DNA from: Maribacter sedimenticola
GTDB lineage: Bacteria > Bacteroidota > Bacteroidia > Flavobacteriales > Flavobacteriaceae
Reading direction: 5' to 3'
NCBI RefSeq assembly: GCF_900188415.1
Contig: NZ_FZNV01000002.1
Span: 477,339 to 541,338, forward strand
DNA: 64,000 nt
Position numbers and translations under genes: made by a program. The notes below the pieces were generated by a model. It was not told where the DNA came from, searched no databases, and saw only the letters and a list, made by a program, of their open reading frames with translations. Shown in pieces: positions 39,732 to 48,959 of the stretch (position 1 is the first letter of the stretch; every line of letters begins with the position of its first letter).

Positions 39732-40033
39732 TGCCACAAAACTATTCGGAATTTAATTCCACTTTACAACTTTCCGATCCACCAAAGGACTGGCCCGATG
39801 CATTAAAGGCAATGTGGTATGATGCTCAGGAAAATTGGGATGCCGCACATGATATTGCACAGGAACTTCATAGTAAATTAGGTAGTTGGATGCATGCATA
39901 CTTACATAGAAAAGAGGGAGACCGATTTAACGCAGGTTATTGGTATCGATTGGCTGGTAGGACCTATCCGGATATTTCTTTGGATGTTGAATTACAAAAA
40001 ATTGTTGAGTTTATTTTGGAGGGTAACGGCTAG
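39728..40033 (+). CDS. Conserved small protein of unknown function
   Basis: A 101-residue soluble protein with many tryptophans and aromatic residues, including KDWPDALKAMWYDAQENWDA, the central HAYLHRKEGD, and AGYWYRLAGR. I do not know a function, but the Trp/His-rich pattern and the tight coupling to the antiporter gene (4-base overlap) show that it is a real gene. A second ATG directly follows the first (39731) and could be the true start. There is no signal peptide or membrane segment. Confidence 0.75.
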   Translation: MMPQNYSEFNSTLQLSDPPKDWPDALKAMWYDAQENWDAAHDIAQELHSKLGSWMHAYLHRKEGDRFNAGYWYRLAGRTYPDISLDVELQKIVEFILEGNG

Positions 40034-40143
40034 TTGATTTGGGAATATGGATTTTTAAGTATATAATTACGATTTTTAGAACTGTGTTATATGCTATTTC
40101 AAAAGCTTAAGATTAAAGTAAAAGCTTATGGATGGCCACTCTA

Positions 40144-40827
40144 TTAATGCCTTGATACTAGGTTTTCTGGATAAACCAGCCCACATGGTATTTCTGTATC
40201 ATTGACCCTGTACCAAGCCTTATTGTCTTTAAAGAAGAAACCCGCACGCACTTTATCGTTCAATCCTTTTTTAAAGAGTGTAATCACATAAAAAATATTG
40301 GTTTCCTTAGGTGGTATGGTCAATTTTAATAAAGTCGGTTTTTGGAGCGTATTTTCTAGGGCAGCCGCTAAATCTGTAAGCCCATAGTTAAACAACGGTA
40401 CCTTATCAATACGCATTGTAGCATTTGGTAGTAGTACGTTTAGGGAATTGTCGAAAGATGTTCCTTGCGGTATGGAAGTTTTGGGCATTTTAACTGATAG
40501 TTCAAAAGGTGTTTCTGTAGTATTGATGATACGTGACCAAAAAATACCGTAGACAAATTTTTGTCCATTGGAAAAAGTATAGGTAAGGCCACCTTTTGGC
40601 AAACTATTTTGTACGATAATTTGTTTTCCCTTAGTAATGGTGTATAGGTAGGTAGTATCTATCCATGCGGCAATGGAATCTAATTGTATTTTTTTGTTTT
40701 CATTAGATGCTGTAGAAGTCAACGTCGTATTTGCTAACGATTTAGGGGTGAACTCATTTTTATGTTCCTGTTTGCAGGAAAATAATAGTACAGTAGTCAA
40801 TAATGTTATGAGTAGCCGTTTTATCAT
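40144..40827 (-). CDS. Unrecognised lipoprotein
   Basis: A 227-residue protein whose N-terminus (MIKRLLITLLTTVLLFSC) is a typical lipoprotein signal with the lipidated Cys at residue 18. After a low-complexity linker, the body is beta-rich (GGLTYTFSNGQKFVYGIFWSRI, ELSVKMPKTSIPQGTSF) and ends in CGLVYPE. I do not recognise the family. It probably sits on the outer or inner membrane facing the periplasm. It is a single gene, divergent from the tricorn-like protease gene. Confidence 0.7.
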   Translation of the reverse strand: MIKRLLITLLTTVLLFSCKQEHKNEFTPKSLANTTLTSTASNENKKIQLDSIAAWIDTTYLYTITKGKQIIVQNSLPKGGLTYTFSNGQKFVYGIFWSRIINTTETPFELSVKMPKTSIPQGTSFDNSLNVLLPNATMRIDKVPLFNYGLTDLAAALENTLQKPTLLKLTIPPKETNIFYVITLFKKGLNDKVRAGFFFKDNKAWYRVNDTEIPCGLVYPENLVSRH

Positions 40828-41052
40828 TGTTATATTGGTTGCTCTGATGTTTAATTAATTGGTTTTATATTGGTAGTTGTTGATAACGAAAGATCGCTTT
40901 TTTTTCCGAAGAATACTACGAGTAATTATAAAGCTTTTGTAAGAACATCTTAACATAAGTTGTTTATTGCAACCATTTTTAATCCTTAATTTTAGTCATC
41001 ATGAAGGGTGCTGTAGTATGTTACCCTAAAGTTGCCATCTAAACAAAACCGT

Positions 41053-44000
41053 ATGAAAAAACAATTCCTTTTAGCCGCCACAGTATTGGTGGTATGGGGC
41101 ATGGCTGCCCAAGAAACCTTATTGCTACGGCAACCTACCTTATCTAAGAACGAGGTAGTCTTTATTTACGCCAATGACCTATGGAAGGCACCGGTTACCG
41201 GTGGTGATGCCATACGGTTAACCAGCGGTATGGGCTATGAATATGCGCCACATTATTCACCAAACGAGCAATGGATCGCTTTTACGGCAGAATATGAGGG
41301 CAATGATGATGTGTATGTTATTCCCGCAACAGGTGGAACACCAAAGCGGCTTACCTTTCACCCTTCGGTAGACGAGGTTCAGGGTTGGACACCTAATGGT
41401 GAAATTCTTTTCCGTTCTACACGAAAAGCAAGACCTACCATGACCAGTCAGTTCTATACGGTATCCTTAGAGGGTGGTCTGCCCAAGGCTTTGGAAATTC
41501 CTAGAGGGGCCTATGGGGAAATCTCTGAAGATGGAAGCCATATAGCATATACACCGATTACTTCTTGGGACCCGGAGTGGCGTAATTACCGTGGTGGACA
41601 GGCCATGCCCATTTGGATCGTAGATTTGAATACCTATGAGTTGACCACCACCCCACAATTGGACCAAGAACGTCATTTATATCCGGTTTGGATAGGAAAA
41701 AAAGTATACTATTTATCGGAGCGTGATTATACCAGTAATATCTGGAGCTATGATACCGCTACCCAAACTGAGGAACAAATAACCTTTCATAAAAAATTTG
41801 ATGTTAAAAGCTTAGATGCCGCAGGAAATCTATTGGTGTATGAACAAGGTGGGCGTTTACATATTTTGGACATTGCCACCAAGCAGGCCAAAACAATTAA
41901 CATTAGTGTTAAGGGGGATTTGAATTTTAGTCGTTCCCGTTGGGAAGAGGTCACCGCCAACAATGTAATTAATCCCAATATTTCACCCAATGGCAAACGT
42001 GCCGTTTTTGAATACCGTGGCGATATTTTCACTTTCCCAAAGGAAGAGGGTAGCTGGCGAAACCTTACCCAGAGTAGTGGGGTTGCGGATAGGTCTCCCA
42101 TATGGTCCCCTAAAGGAAATAAAATTGCATGGTTTTCAGATGCAAGTGGGGAATACCAGTTGGTGGTGGCAGACCAATTTGGGCAGAACAGGAAAACATA
42201 CCCCCTTGAGAATCCAACATTTTATTTTAAACCGGATTGGTCGCCCAACGGTAATCTCATTGCCTATACCGATACGGATTATAACATTTGGACCATAAAT
42301 CTTGTTACAGGAAAGGTAAATAAGGTTGATACGGACCGTTATGCACACCCTAATAGGTCCATGAACCCTGTATGGTCGCCAGATAGCCGTTGGTTAACTT
42401 ATGAAAAACAGCTGGACAGTCATTTTAAAGCGGTTTTTATTTATGATACCCAAAGCGGAAAAGCGGTGCAGGTAACGGATGGTACTGCAGATGCTACCAG
42501 TCCGGTGTGGGACGTTGCGGGCGAATACCTTTACTTTTTGGCAAGTACGGATTATGGACTGGCATCGGGGTGGTTAGATATGAGCTCCTATGACCCAAGT
42601 ATTACCCGTAGCCTTTATGCCCTTGTGTTGAGCGCGCAAGGTAAAGCCCCAAATCTTCCTAAGACCGATGAAGAAGATATAGACGAAGCTAAGTCCGATG
42701 AGACCAAAACATCATCCAAAAAGGATAAAAAGGACAAAGATGAACCTAAGAAAACCATAAAACCGGTACAGATAGATTTTTCCGGCATTCAAAATAGGAT
42801 AGTGGCCTTGGACTTACCTGCGCGTGACTATCAATTTTTACAGGCGGGTTCGGAAAAGCAGGTGTTCGTTGCCGAAGCCATCCCAAATGAATCAGGCTTT
42901 AAGGTCCACAACTATGATGTAGCCAAAGAAAAGGCTACAGATTTTGAAAATGGCGTTACCGATATGGTTGTGTCTAAAAATGGAGAACATTCCTTACTGA
43001 AGAGTAAGTCAGGGTGGACCATTACCGGAACAAAAGATGCACCCAAACCAGATGATAAAATAGCGGTATCGGCACAATTAAAAATAGACCCTACGGCAGA
43101 ATATGCACAGATTTTCAAGGAAAGCTGGCGTTATATGAGAGATTTCCTATATGTGGACAATGTTCATGGGGCACCGTGGAATGAGGTTTATAGTTGGTAC
43201 CAACCTTGGGTAAAGCATGTAAGGCATAGAACGGACCTTAACTATATAGTGGATATACTTAGTGGGGAAGTAGCCATTGGGCATTCCTATGTATCTGGAG
43301 GGGATATGCCCAAAATAAATGAGGTTCCCGTAGGATTGCTAGGTGCCGATTTCAATGTGGTTGATGGGTATTATAGAATTGAGAAAATCTACACCGGGGA
43401 AAAATGGAATCCTAACATAAGGGCTCCATTGGCAATGCCCGGTCTTGATGTTAAAGAAGGCGATTATATAGTTGCCATCAACGGAAAGCCAGTGGCTCAA
43501 AATCAAAATATATATGCTTTGTTGGAACAGACCGCCGATCGTACTATCAATATTTCCGTTAATAATTCACCATCAATGAACGGGTCTAGAAGTTTGACCG
43601 TGAAACCTGTTGAAAATGAATACCAATTACGTTTTATTGATTGGGTAGAAGGGAATAGAAGAAAGGTTGATGAGTTATCTGGCGGAAAACTAGCTTACGT
43701 ATACATTCCCAATACCAGTAATCCGGGTTTTGAAAGTTTCAATAAATATTATTTTTCGCAGCAGGATAAAAAAGGGGTTATTTTGGATGAGCGAAACAAT
43801 GGTGGTGGTTCCGCTGCAGATTATATGATTGATATAATGGCACGGGAACCTTTTGGCTATTTCAATAGTAAAGCCAACGATAATAGGCCTTGGACCTCTC
43901 CCATAGCAGGAATTTGGGGACCTAAGGTTATGATCATAAACGAACGCGCCGGTTCCGGAGGTGATTTGCTGCCGTACATGTTTAAGGAGAAAGGCCTTGG

Positions 44001-44322
44001 TCCCTTGGTAGGAACCCGAACTTGGGGCGGTCTGGTAGGTACTTGGGATACTCCGCGTTTTATTGATGGCGGACGTATGGTTGCACCACGTGGCGGATTC
44101 TATAACAATGATGGAGAGTGGGATGTGGAAGGTATAGGAATATCGCCTAATATAGAAGTCATACAAGACCCAAAATCTATTGTGGCCGGTAAAGACCCAC
44201 AATTGGAGCGCGCCGTTCAAGAAGCCATGAAACTTTTGGAAACACAAGAGTTTATCATGAAACCGGAACCCGCGGCACCGGTAAGGTGGAAGCGCCCGGT
44301 AGGCTATGAAAATGAAAACTGA
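41053..44322 (+). CDS. Tricorn-like S41 family protease, exported
   Basis: A 1089-residue homologue of the tricorn protease. Order: signal peptide (about 1-20), an N-terminal beta-propeller with TolB/WD-like repeats (about 25-330, with SPNEQWIAFTAEYEG and TPKRLTFHPSVDEVQGW), a second propeller (about 330-530), a lysine/aspartate-rich linker (about 540-575), the C1 region with HSY near residue 743, a PDZ domain (about 790-850) and the C2 region with the predicted nucleophile Ser in RAGSGGD (about 969). In tricorn, peptides enter through the propellers and are cut at the Ser/His site. The real start is ATG 41053; the in-frame TTG 7 codons upstream gives no better N-terminus. It is followed by a UUCG-capped terminator. 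Confidence 0.92.
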   Translation: MKKQFLLAATVLVVWGMAAQETLLLRQPTLSKNEVVFIYANDLWKAPVTGGDAIRLTSGMGYEYAPHYSPNEQWIAFTAEYEGNDDVYVIPATGGTPKRLTFHPSVDEVQGWTPNGEILFRSTRKARPTMTSQFYTVSLEGGLPKALEIPRGAYGEISEDGSHIAYTPITSWDPEWRNYRGGQAMPIWIVDLNTYELTTTPQLDQERHLYPVWIGKKVYYLSERDYTSNIWSYDTATQTEEQITFHKKFDVKSLDAAGNLLVYEQGGRLHILDIATKQAKTINISVKGDLNFSRSRWEEVTANNVINPNISPNGKRAVFEYRGDIFTFPKEEGSWRNLTQSSGVADRSPIWSPKGNKIAWFSDASGEYQLVVADQFGQNRKTYPLENPTFYFKPDWSPNGNLIAYTDTDYNIWTINLVTGKVNKVDTDRYAHPNRSMNPVWSPDSRWLTYEKQLDSHFKAVFIYDTQSGKAVQVTDGTADATSPVWDVAGEYLYFLASTDYGLASGWLDMSSYDPSITRSLYALVLSAQGKAPNLPKTDEEDIDEAKSDETKTSSKKDKKDKDEPKKTIKPVQIDFSGIQNRIVALDLPARDYQFLQAGSEKQVFVAEAIPNESGFKVHNYDVAKEKATDFENGVTDMVVSKNGEHSLLKSKSGWTITGTKDAPKPDDKIAVSAQLKIDPTAEYAQIFKESWRYMRDFLYVDNVHGAPWNEVYSWYQPWVKHVRHRTDLNYIVDILSGEVAIGHSYVSGGDMPKINEVPVGLLGADFNVVDGYYRIEKIYTGEKWNPNIRAPLAMPGLDVKEGDYIVAINGKPVAQNQNIYALLEQTADRTINISVNNSPSMNGSRSLTVKPVENEYQLRFIDWVEGNRRKVDELSGGKLAYVYIPNTSNPGFESFNKYYFSQQDKKGVILDERNNGGGSAADYMIDIMAREPFGYFNSKANDNRPWTSPIAGIWGPKVMIINERAGSGGDLLPYMFKEKGLGPLVGTRTWGGLVGTWDTPRFIDGGRMVAPRGGFYNNDGEWDVEGIGISPNIEVIQDPKSIVAGKDPQLERAVQEAMKLLETQEFIMKPEPAAPVRWKRPVGYENEN

Positions 44323-44330
44323 TATTAAGA

Positions 44331-44358
44331 AAAAGCCCAACTTCGGTTGGGCTTTTTT
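44331..44358. terminator. Terminator after the tricorn-like gene, UUCG tetraloop
   Basis: AAAAGCCCAAC (44331-44341) and GTTGGGCTTTT (44346-44356) form a perfect 11-bp stem closed by a classic C(UUCG)G loop and followed by T. It may also serve the convergent GH28 gene, which ends at 44391. Confidence 0.92.
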
Positions 44359-44390
44359 AATTTTATATGCTAATGGAAAACGTTGTTATA

Positions 44391-45881
44391 TTAATTTTCT
44401 AAATATAAAAATTCTACATGATCAAAAACTAGATTTTGGGCATCTATAATTTCCATGTTTTGAATTTTGCTGCGAATAATGGAATTTCGGATGGTAAAAT
44501 CCTTGACATCACGTAATAAAATGGGTTCACTGCACGTAACATCCATATGTTCCATAATAACGTTTGTCAACGGAATCTCCGGGATGCATTTGGCGTTAAT
44601 GAACCTGTTGTTGGTCGTAATTTGGACATCTCTCATGAAAATATTTCTAATTACCGGGGTCAATTCGTTAATAGGTAATTTTGGTAAACGTTCAGCAAGC
44701 TCCCCCACATATCTTTTACTGCCCAATAGGTCCCATTCCAAAGCATGCTTATTGATGTTCATCTGTACTCTTTCGTAATATATATTTTCAACGCCACCAC
44801 CTCTTGGACGTCTGGTCTTAAAGCGAAATCCCCTGTCGGTCCCATCAAAAATACAGTCGTGTAGATAAATGTTACGAATCCATCCGGCAGTTTCACTTCC
44901 TGTAGTAATGGCACCGTGGCCAGCTTCGGAAAGACAATACCGTACCACTACATTTTCTGTAGGGCGGTCAACGCGAATGCCGTCCTTGTCCCGGCCGGCT
45001 TTCATGGTAAAGCAATCATCACCATTATTCAAGGTTGAATATTCAATTAATACATTACGTGATGATTCAATATCAATTCCGTCGCCGGTAGGTATTCCCA
45101 CGGAATTTACGGTGATTCCCCTTATTATTACGCCATCACAATAAATGGGCGTAACATTCCAGGTTACACTTCGTTCAATGGTGATACCTTCAATAAGTAC
45201 ATTTTTACATGCTACCAAACATATAGATTTTGGTTTGTAAAAATAACGCCCTTTATCGCCGTCATAAATTCTTTCTTTAACCGGAGCATTTTGGTCAATG
45301 GAAATTTCAACCACCTCTTTTGGGCTTTCAGCGGTACGAATGGGAGCATCCATATCAGGTCCAATAATTTTGCCTTTACCAGTTATTGCAATATTTTCGG
45401 CATTATACGCATAAATGAATCCGCCGCTGGACATAATTTCAATGCCTTCCACACGGGTAAATACGGCAGGTAAAAAATCTGCTATTTCCCCACTAAAATG
45501 AAGTTCGGCTCCTTCTTCTAAATGAAGGTTAACATTGCTTTTCAGCGCTATACGGCCTGTGGTCCATATTCCTTTAGGTACTATTACCGTTCCACCACCA
45601 TTCTTGTTTGCATTATCTATGGCAGTTTGTATGTTTTTAGTAATGTTCTTATAAGCCGTAGCACCAAATTTCACAACGGAAACGACGTAAGCTGGAAAAA
45701 CATGTTTTTTGAATTGTGGCATTTCAAATGGTGCGATGACCGGTGCAATGTCATTGGGCATAGCAGCTGCTCCCACCTGTGCTTTAGTTACAAACGAGGC
45801 AGTTGAGCTTGGCGTGCTGAATTGTGCCAATGTAATTTGGCAACATAATATGAAGAGAAGCCTGAAAAAAATATGTTTCAT
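44391..45881 (-). CDS. GH28 family glycoside hydrolase (polygalacturonase-like), secreted
   Basis: A 496-residue right-handed beta-helix enzyme with a signal peptide (about 1-20). The N-terminal VVSVVKFGATAYKNITKNIQ and the TVIVPKGIW strand mark the GH28 start. Catalytic motifs are recognisable: GDGIDIES (the NTD equivalent, about 265-272), NNGDDCFTMKAG with the Asp pair, EAGHGAITTGSE with the conserved histidine, and the basic FRFKTRRPRGG replacing the RIK motif. The family hydrolyses galacturonate, rhamnogalacturonate or related alpha-linkages; the exact linkage here is unknown. It is the last gene of a carbohydrate cluster, 26 bases after the GH43-like gene. Confidence 0.9.
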   Translation of the reverse strand: MKHIFFRLLFILCCQITLAQFSTPSSTASFVTKAQVGAAAMPNDIAPVIAPFEMPQFKKHVFPAYVVSVVKFGATAYKNITKNIQTAIDNANKNGGGTVIVPKGIWTTGRIALKSNVNLHLEEGAELHFSGEIADFLPAVFTRVEGIEIMSSGGFIYAYNAENIAITGKGKIIGPDMDAPIRTAESPKEVVEISIDQNAPVKERIYDGDKGRYFYKPKSICLVACKNVLIEGITIERSVTWNVTPIYCDGVIIRGITVNSVGIPTGDGIDIESSRNVLIEYSTLNNGDDCFTMKAGRDKDGIRVDRPTENVVVRYCLSEAGHGAITTGSETAGWIRNIYLHDCIFDGTDRGFRFKTRRPRGGGVENIYYERVQMNINKHALEWDLLGSKRYVGELAERLPKLPINELTPVIRNIFMRDVQITTNNRFINAKCIPEIPLTNVIMEHMDVTCSEPILLRDVKDFTIRNSIIRSKIQNMEIIDAQNLVFDHVEFLYLEN

Positions 45882-45907
45882 AATCTATTTTTTAGGTAGT
45901 TGAGGTT

Positions 45908-47029
45908 TTATTCTTTAGTAGTCCAAGCCAAGGAACATGCACCTATTGCATAAAATTTTTGTTCCTTAAGTTTCATGATTGCCGTGTAAATTACAGTAAA
46001 CGTTCCGTCATCCTCTTGGATAATACATAGCGGGGTCCGAGTGGCATGATCCCCATCTTCCGCCCATAAATTGGATTCATATTGAATTTTGATACGTTGT
46101 TCCTTGCTCCATAGAATACCGTCCTTAGAAATACTATAGGCTATTTCTTGGTTGCCAAAAGAATCGAACACCGCGATATAACCACCTTCTTTTAGTTCGG
46201 TTACCTGCGGATTCTCAATAAATTCTTCAGCAATAGGAATTGGGTTAATTGTTTCTGGTAATCTGGTCCATGGCCCGCTTAGTTGTGGTGCCTTTGCCAA
46301 GCCTACAGGCCATGGGCCTTTGGGAATGTAATTATGTCCGTCATAAAAGGCGTACCAGGAATCATTTACTTTGTACGGATTAAAGGTGGCTACTGCTTGT
46401 TGCCCTTCCCAAGCTTGGGAATTTTCATCAGGTTGTAGTACAATACCCATATCTGCATACGGACCTCCAATTCCGTCCTTACCTTCAAATACGGATTTTG
46501 CTCTCCAAATGCGCCCTTCATAATCGCTTCGTGCATATTCCCCTTTATTGGAATTTCCGGCACGATAGGCAACATAGAAAATATTCCATGCATTTTCTAA
46601 ATCATTAAATTCCACCCCCGTTACCCAAACTTCTGACCGTGGATTTGAAAAGGACCTACCGGGAATGCTCTCTAAAATAGTGGCTTCCCGTTTCCATGAA
46701 ATAGCATCGGTACTAGTCCAATAGGCAATGCGCAAATCTCTATGCGGACGAAAGAACATTTCATTTACGAACATGTGGTAAACCCCATCTATTTTAACAA
46801 CCTGACCTGTTTCAAAGCCAGATTGATTATTAGTGGCGATGACATCCTTATGCACATTTGATATGACCGGACCTTGGTAGGCCGATACCAATTCTAGTTT
46901 TCTAATGATGTCATCTCCTTTTGTTTGTGCACAGCAAAGTTGAATGAAAGTGGATAGGAAAAAGACCTTAAAAAATATGTTTCCTGTTTTTGAAAAATTG
47001 GATGTAAGGGTTGACATTGGTTTGATCAT
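45908..47029 (-). CDS. Secreted five-bladed beta-propeller glycosidase-like protein (GH43/GH117-like)
   Basis: A 373-residue protein with an N-terminal export signal (hydrophobic core IFFKVFFLSTFIQLCCAQ, about 18-35). The fold looks like the five-bladed propeller of GH43, GH62, GH32 or GH117: repeated strand patterns such as VVKIDGVYHMFVNE, RIAYWTSTDAISWKRE, GVEFNDLENAWNIFYVAYRAG, NPYKVNDSWYAFYDGH and ENPQVTELKEGGYIAVFDSFG. The exact family and catalytic acids cannot be fixed by eye, so substrate is open. The start could also be the ATG at 47017, four codons in. It is cotranscribed with the GH28 gene, 26 bases apart. Confidence 0.7.
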   Translation of the reverse strand: MIKPMSTLTSNFSKTGNIFFKVFFLSTFIQLCCAQTKGDDIIRKLELVSAYQGPVISNVHKDVIATNNQSGFETGQVVKIDGVYHMFVNEMFFRPHRDLRIAYWTSTDAISWKREATILESIPGRSFSNPRSEVWVTGVEFNDLENAWNIFYVAYRAGNSNKGEYARSDYEGRIWRAKSVFEGKDGIGGPYADMGIVLQPDENSQAWEGQQAVATFNPYKVNDSWYAFYDGHNYIPKGPWPVGLAKAPQLSGPWTRLPETINPIPIAEEFIENPQVTELKEGGYIAVFDSFGNQEIAYSISKDGILWSKEQRIKIQYESNLWAEDGDHATRTPLCIIQEDDGTFTVIYTAIMKLKEQKFYAIGACSLAWTTKE

Positions 47030-47129
47030 TTTAACGAAGCATAATTCAATTTACTTAACTCTAGTATCCTCTTGGGCAACACAATAACCTATATAAGAGT
47101 TTCATGAAGGTGAAGTGTTGTTTAAAGTT

Positions 47130-47828
47130 TTAATTTAAATGTACTGTCTTAAAAAGTGTTTCCGAGTCTTTTAGTTTTCTACCTTCCTCAATTCCCAAAT
47201 ATGCTTCATTGGCATGCTTTTCGGACCAAAACCCGTTTAAAATGGATTCATTTACCACGGTATAAATGACTACACCTTTATATATTTTCTGCGCTTCCCC
47301 TTCATATGAAAAATTTATAACCAAAATATGGTTATGATAGAAGCCGGTACCCGATTGGGTTTGGTCACCATCTATAATCCATTCTGCATGAACTCTGTGC
47401 TCACCCGTCCTTGAAAGATGTAAAAAACCGGAATACCTGCTATTTTCCTTGTTCTGATTAAAGCCCAGAATATGATATGTACCCTGTAACTGAACATTAA
47501 GCGTATGAGCTATTTCTATCTCGTTTTTAAAAGCATTAAACACTTCTTGCCTTTTTCGTAGTTCTTCTTTTAAGATATTGATTTCATCAGGCGATAGTGT
47601 GTTTATTTGATGCAGTGATTTTTTTGAATTTTCTAACCATCTTTTGGCTTGATTATAAGTAACTATATTGACATTTGCCTTTTTTGGTGTAATTAAAATA
47701 TCGCCCTTTGGTTGTACTTTCTTCCATCTCAAAAATAGGCATGTACCAATAAGGGCAGTAATCAATACCAAACATATAATACCTATGGCCATTACTAAAG
47801 GTACCTGGTGGTTTACTATGTCAATCAT
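47130..47828 (-). CDS. Membrane-anchored protein of unknown function
   Basis: A 232-residue protein with one N-terminal transmembrane helix (about 10-32), a cytoplasmic or periplasmic helical linker (about 55-110, rich in Lys, Glu and Asn) and a beta-rich C-terminal part (about 115-232) with YSGFLHLSRTGEHRVHAEWI and SGTGFYHNHILVINFSYEG. I do not recognise the domain; the tail resembles a small beta-barrel or lipocalin-like sheet. It lies between the GH43-like and SMP-30-like genes, so it may serve the same pathway, for example as a regulator or sensor of breakdown products. Confidence 0.6.
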   Translation of the reverse strand: MIDIVNHQVPLVMAIGIICLVLITALIGTCLFLRWKKVQPKGDILITPKKANVNIVTYNQAKRWLENSKKSLHQINTLSPDEINILKEELRKRQEVFNAFKNEIEIAHTLNVQLQGTYHILGFNQNKENSRYSGFLHLSRTGEHRVHAEWIIDGDQTQSGTGFYHNHILVINFSYEGEAQKIYKGVVIYTVVNESILNGFWSEKHANEAYLGIEEGRKLKDSETLFKTVHLN

Positions 47829-47916
47829 TGGGTATTTTGGCTTCTAAATATTAGGAAGAATATGTAAAATCTTATAAGGGTTTAATTACAGTAATATATA
47901 ACCGAACCCTAGAGTT

Positions 47917-48834
47917 CTAATTATTAATACTTACTGAATAGATTTTACCGGCCATCATATCAGGTAAGAGCAATCTGCCTTCTTCCTCTTCCAAATAAAA
48001 ATCTGCAGCAGATTCTAGATTATCAATCAACACGGTAGACACTTCTGTTGTACCATCTATTTTCCATACTGTCCCAGAAGCCCAACTACTAATATAATAA
48101 TCTCCCTTACTGTCTTGCTCAACTGCATCTGCACCTCTAAATTCTCCTTTTAAAGGAGTTAGTTGTCCATTACGTTTTACTAAGAAATTTCCTGTAAAAA
48201 ATGCGCCAACCATGATATCGCCATTATTGTCAACACCAACGCCATTTGGGTTTAGCATTAACGGGTTTGTGTCTTGGGCAATAGTAATATTGCCTTTTAA
48301 ATCTATATGATAAATACGACCTAACTCTGGTACTAATTTAGCCTCGTCACTTTCTAGGGGCCAAAGATTATTGTCATTGTCGCGCATGTATTGCGTGGCA
48401 CCCATATCGGCTACATAAATTCCTGTGCCATCTGCATTTATGGACACATCGTTTAAATATAACACCTCTTTAGGGAAGTCATCTTTGTCGACAAATACAC
48501 TTTTGTTTCCTTGTTCATCAATTTTCCAAATACGTGTAACATCAGAAAAGTATAAGTGATTATTTAGATATACAATTCCTTTAGGTTCATTAAAGCCATT
48601 GGCAAAGGTTGTGACCCCTTCTGTAGAAATTTGGACTACGGAACCATCACCTTCATCTTTGCCGTTCATTAAAGTAATATAATAATTGCCGTTGAAACCT
48701 TTGGTTATACTTTCTGGCTTAACACCCACTTCAACAGGAAATTGAATTTCATTTTGTGAAAAACAGAAAGAAATGGCAAATAATATTGAAAAGGAGAGTA
48801 AAATTGTGGAACGTAGTTGACTGTACATTTTCAT
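47917..48834 (-). CDS. Secreted SMP-30/gluconolactonase-like beta-propeller protein
   Basis: A 305-residue protein with a signal peptide (about 1-26, ending CFSQ). Six-bladed propeller repeats are clear: VKPESITKGFNGNYYITLM, GFNEPKGIVYLNNHLYFSD, LNDVSINADGTGIYVADMG, LNPNGVGVDNNGDIMVGAF and the metal-site-like Asn/Asp clusters in LND and PNG. SMP-30 enzymes hydrolyse sugar lactones using a divalent metal. Lactonase activity is inferred from fold only. Placed between the GH genes, it could act on aldonic or uronic lactones, or be a binding protein. Confidence 0.78.
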   Translation of the reverse strand: MKMYSQLRSTILLSFSILFAISFCFSQNEIQFPVEVGVKPESITKGFNGNYYITLMNGKDEGDGSVVQISTEGVTTFANGFNEPKGIVYLNNHLYFSDVTRIWKIDEQGNKSVFVDKDDFPKEVLYLNDVSINADGTGIYVADMGATQYMRDNDNNLWPLESDEAKLVPELGRIYHIDLKGNITIAQDTNPLMLNPNGVGVDNNGDIMVGAFFTGNFLVKRNGQLTPLKGEFRGADAVEQDSKGDYYISSWASGTVWKIDGTTEVSTVLIDNLESAADFYLEEEEGRLLLPDMMAGKIYSVSINN

Positions 48835-48959
48835 GAGTGTTGGTTTTAAGTTGATGCAAGCTAAATTTAATAAAAAATAACCTTACAAAATTGCCCTTTG
48901 TAGTGTTAAACAATTGAAATATATATCGTTATATTTTTATTTGCTTCTCATAAAGTCTC

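Noticed and set aside
41001-41042. 14-codon ORF just upstream of the tricorn-like gene
   Set aside because: Too short and no conservation evidence; a chance upstream ORF is the simplest reading.
43690-44340. 216-codon minus-strand ORF inside the tricorn-like gene
   Set aside because: Antisense shadow of a well-supported gene; low-complexity and no domain.
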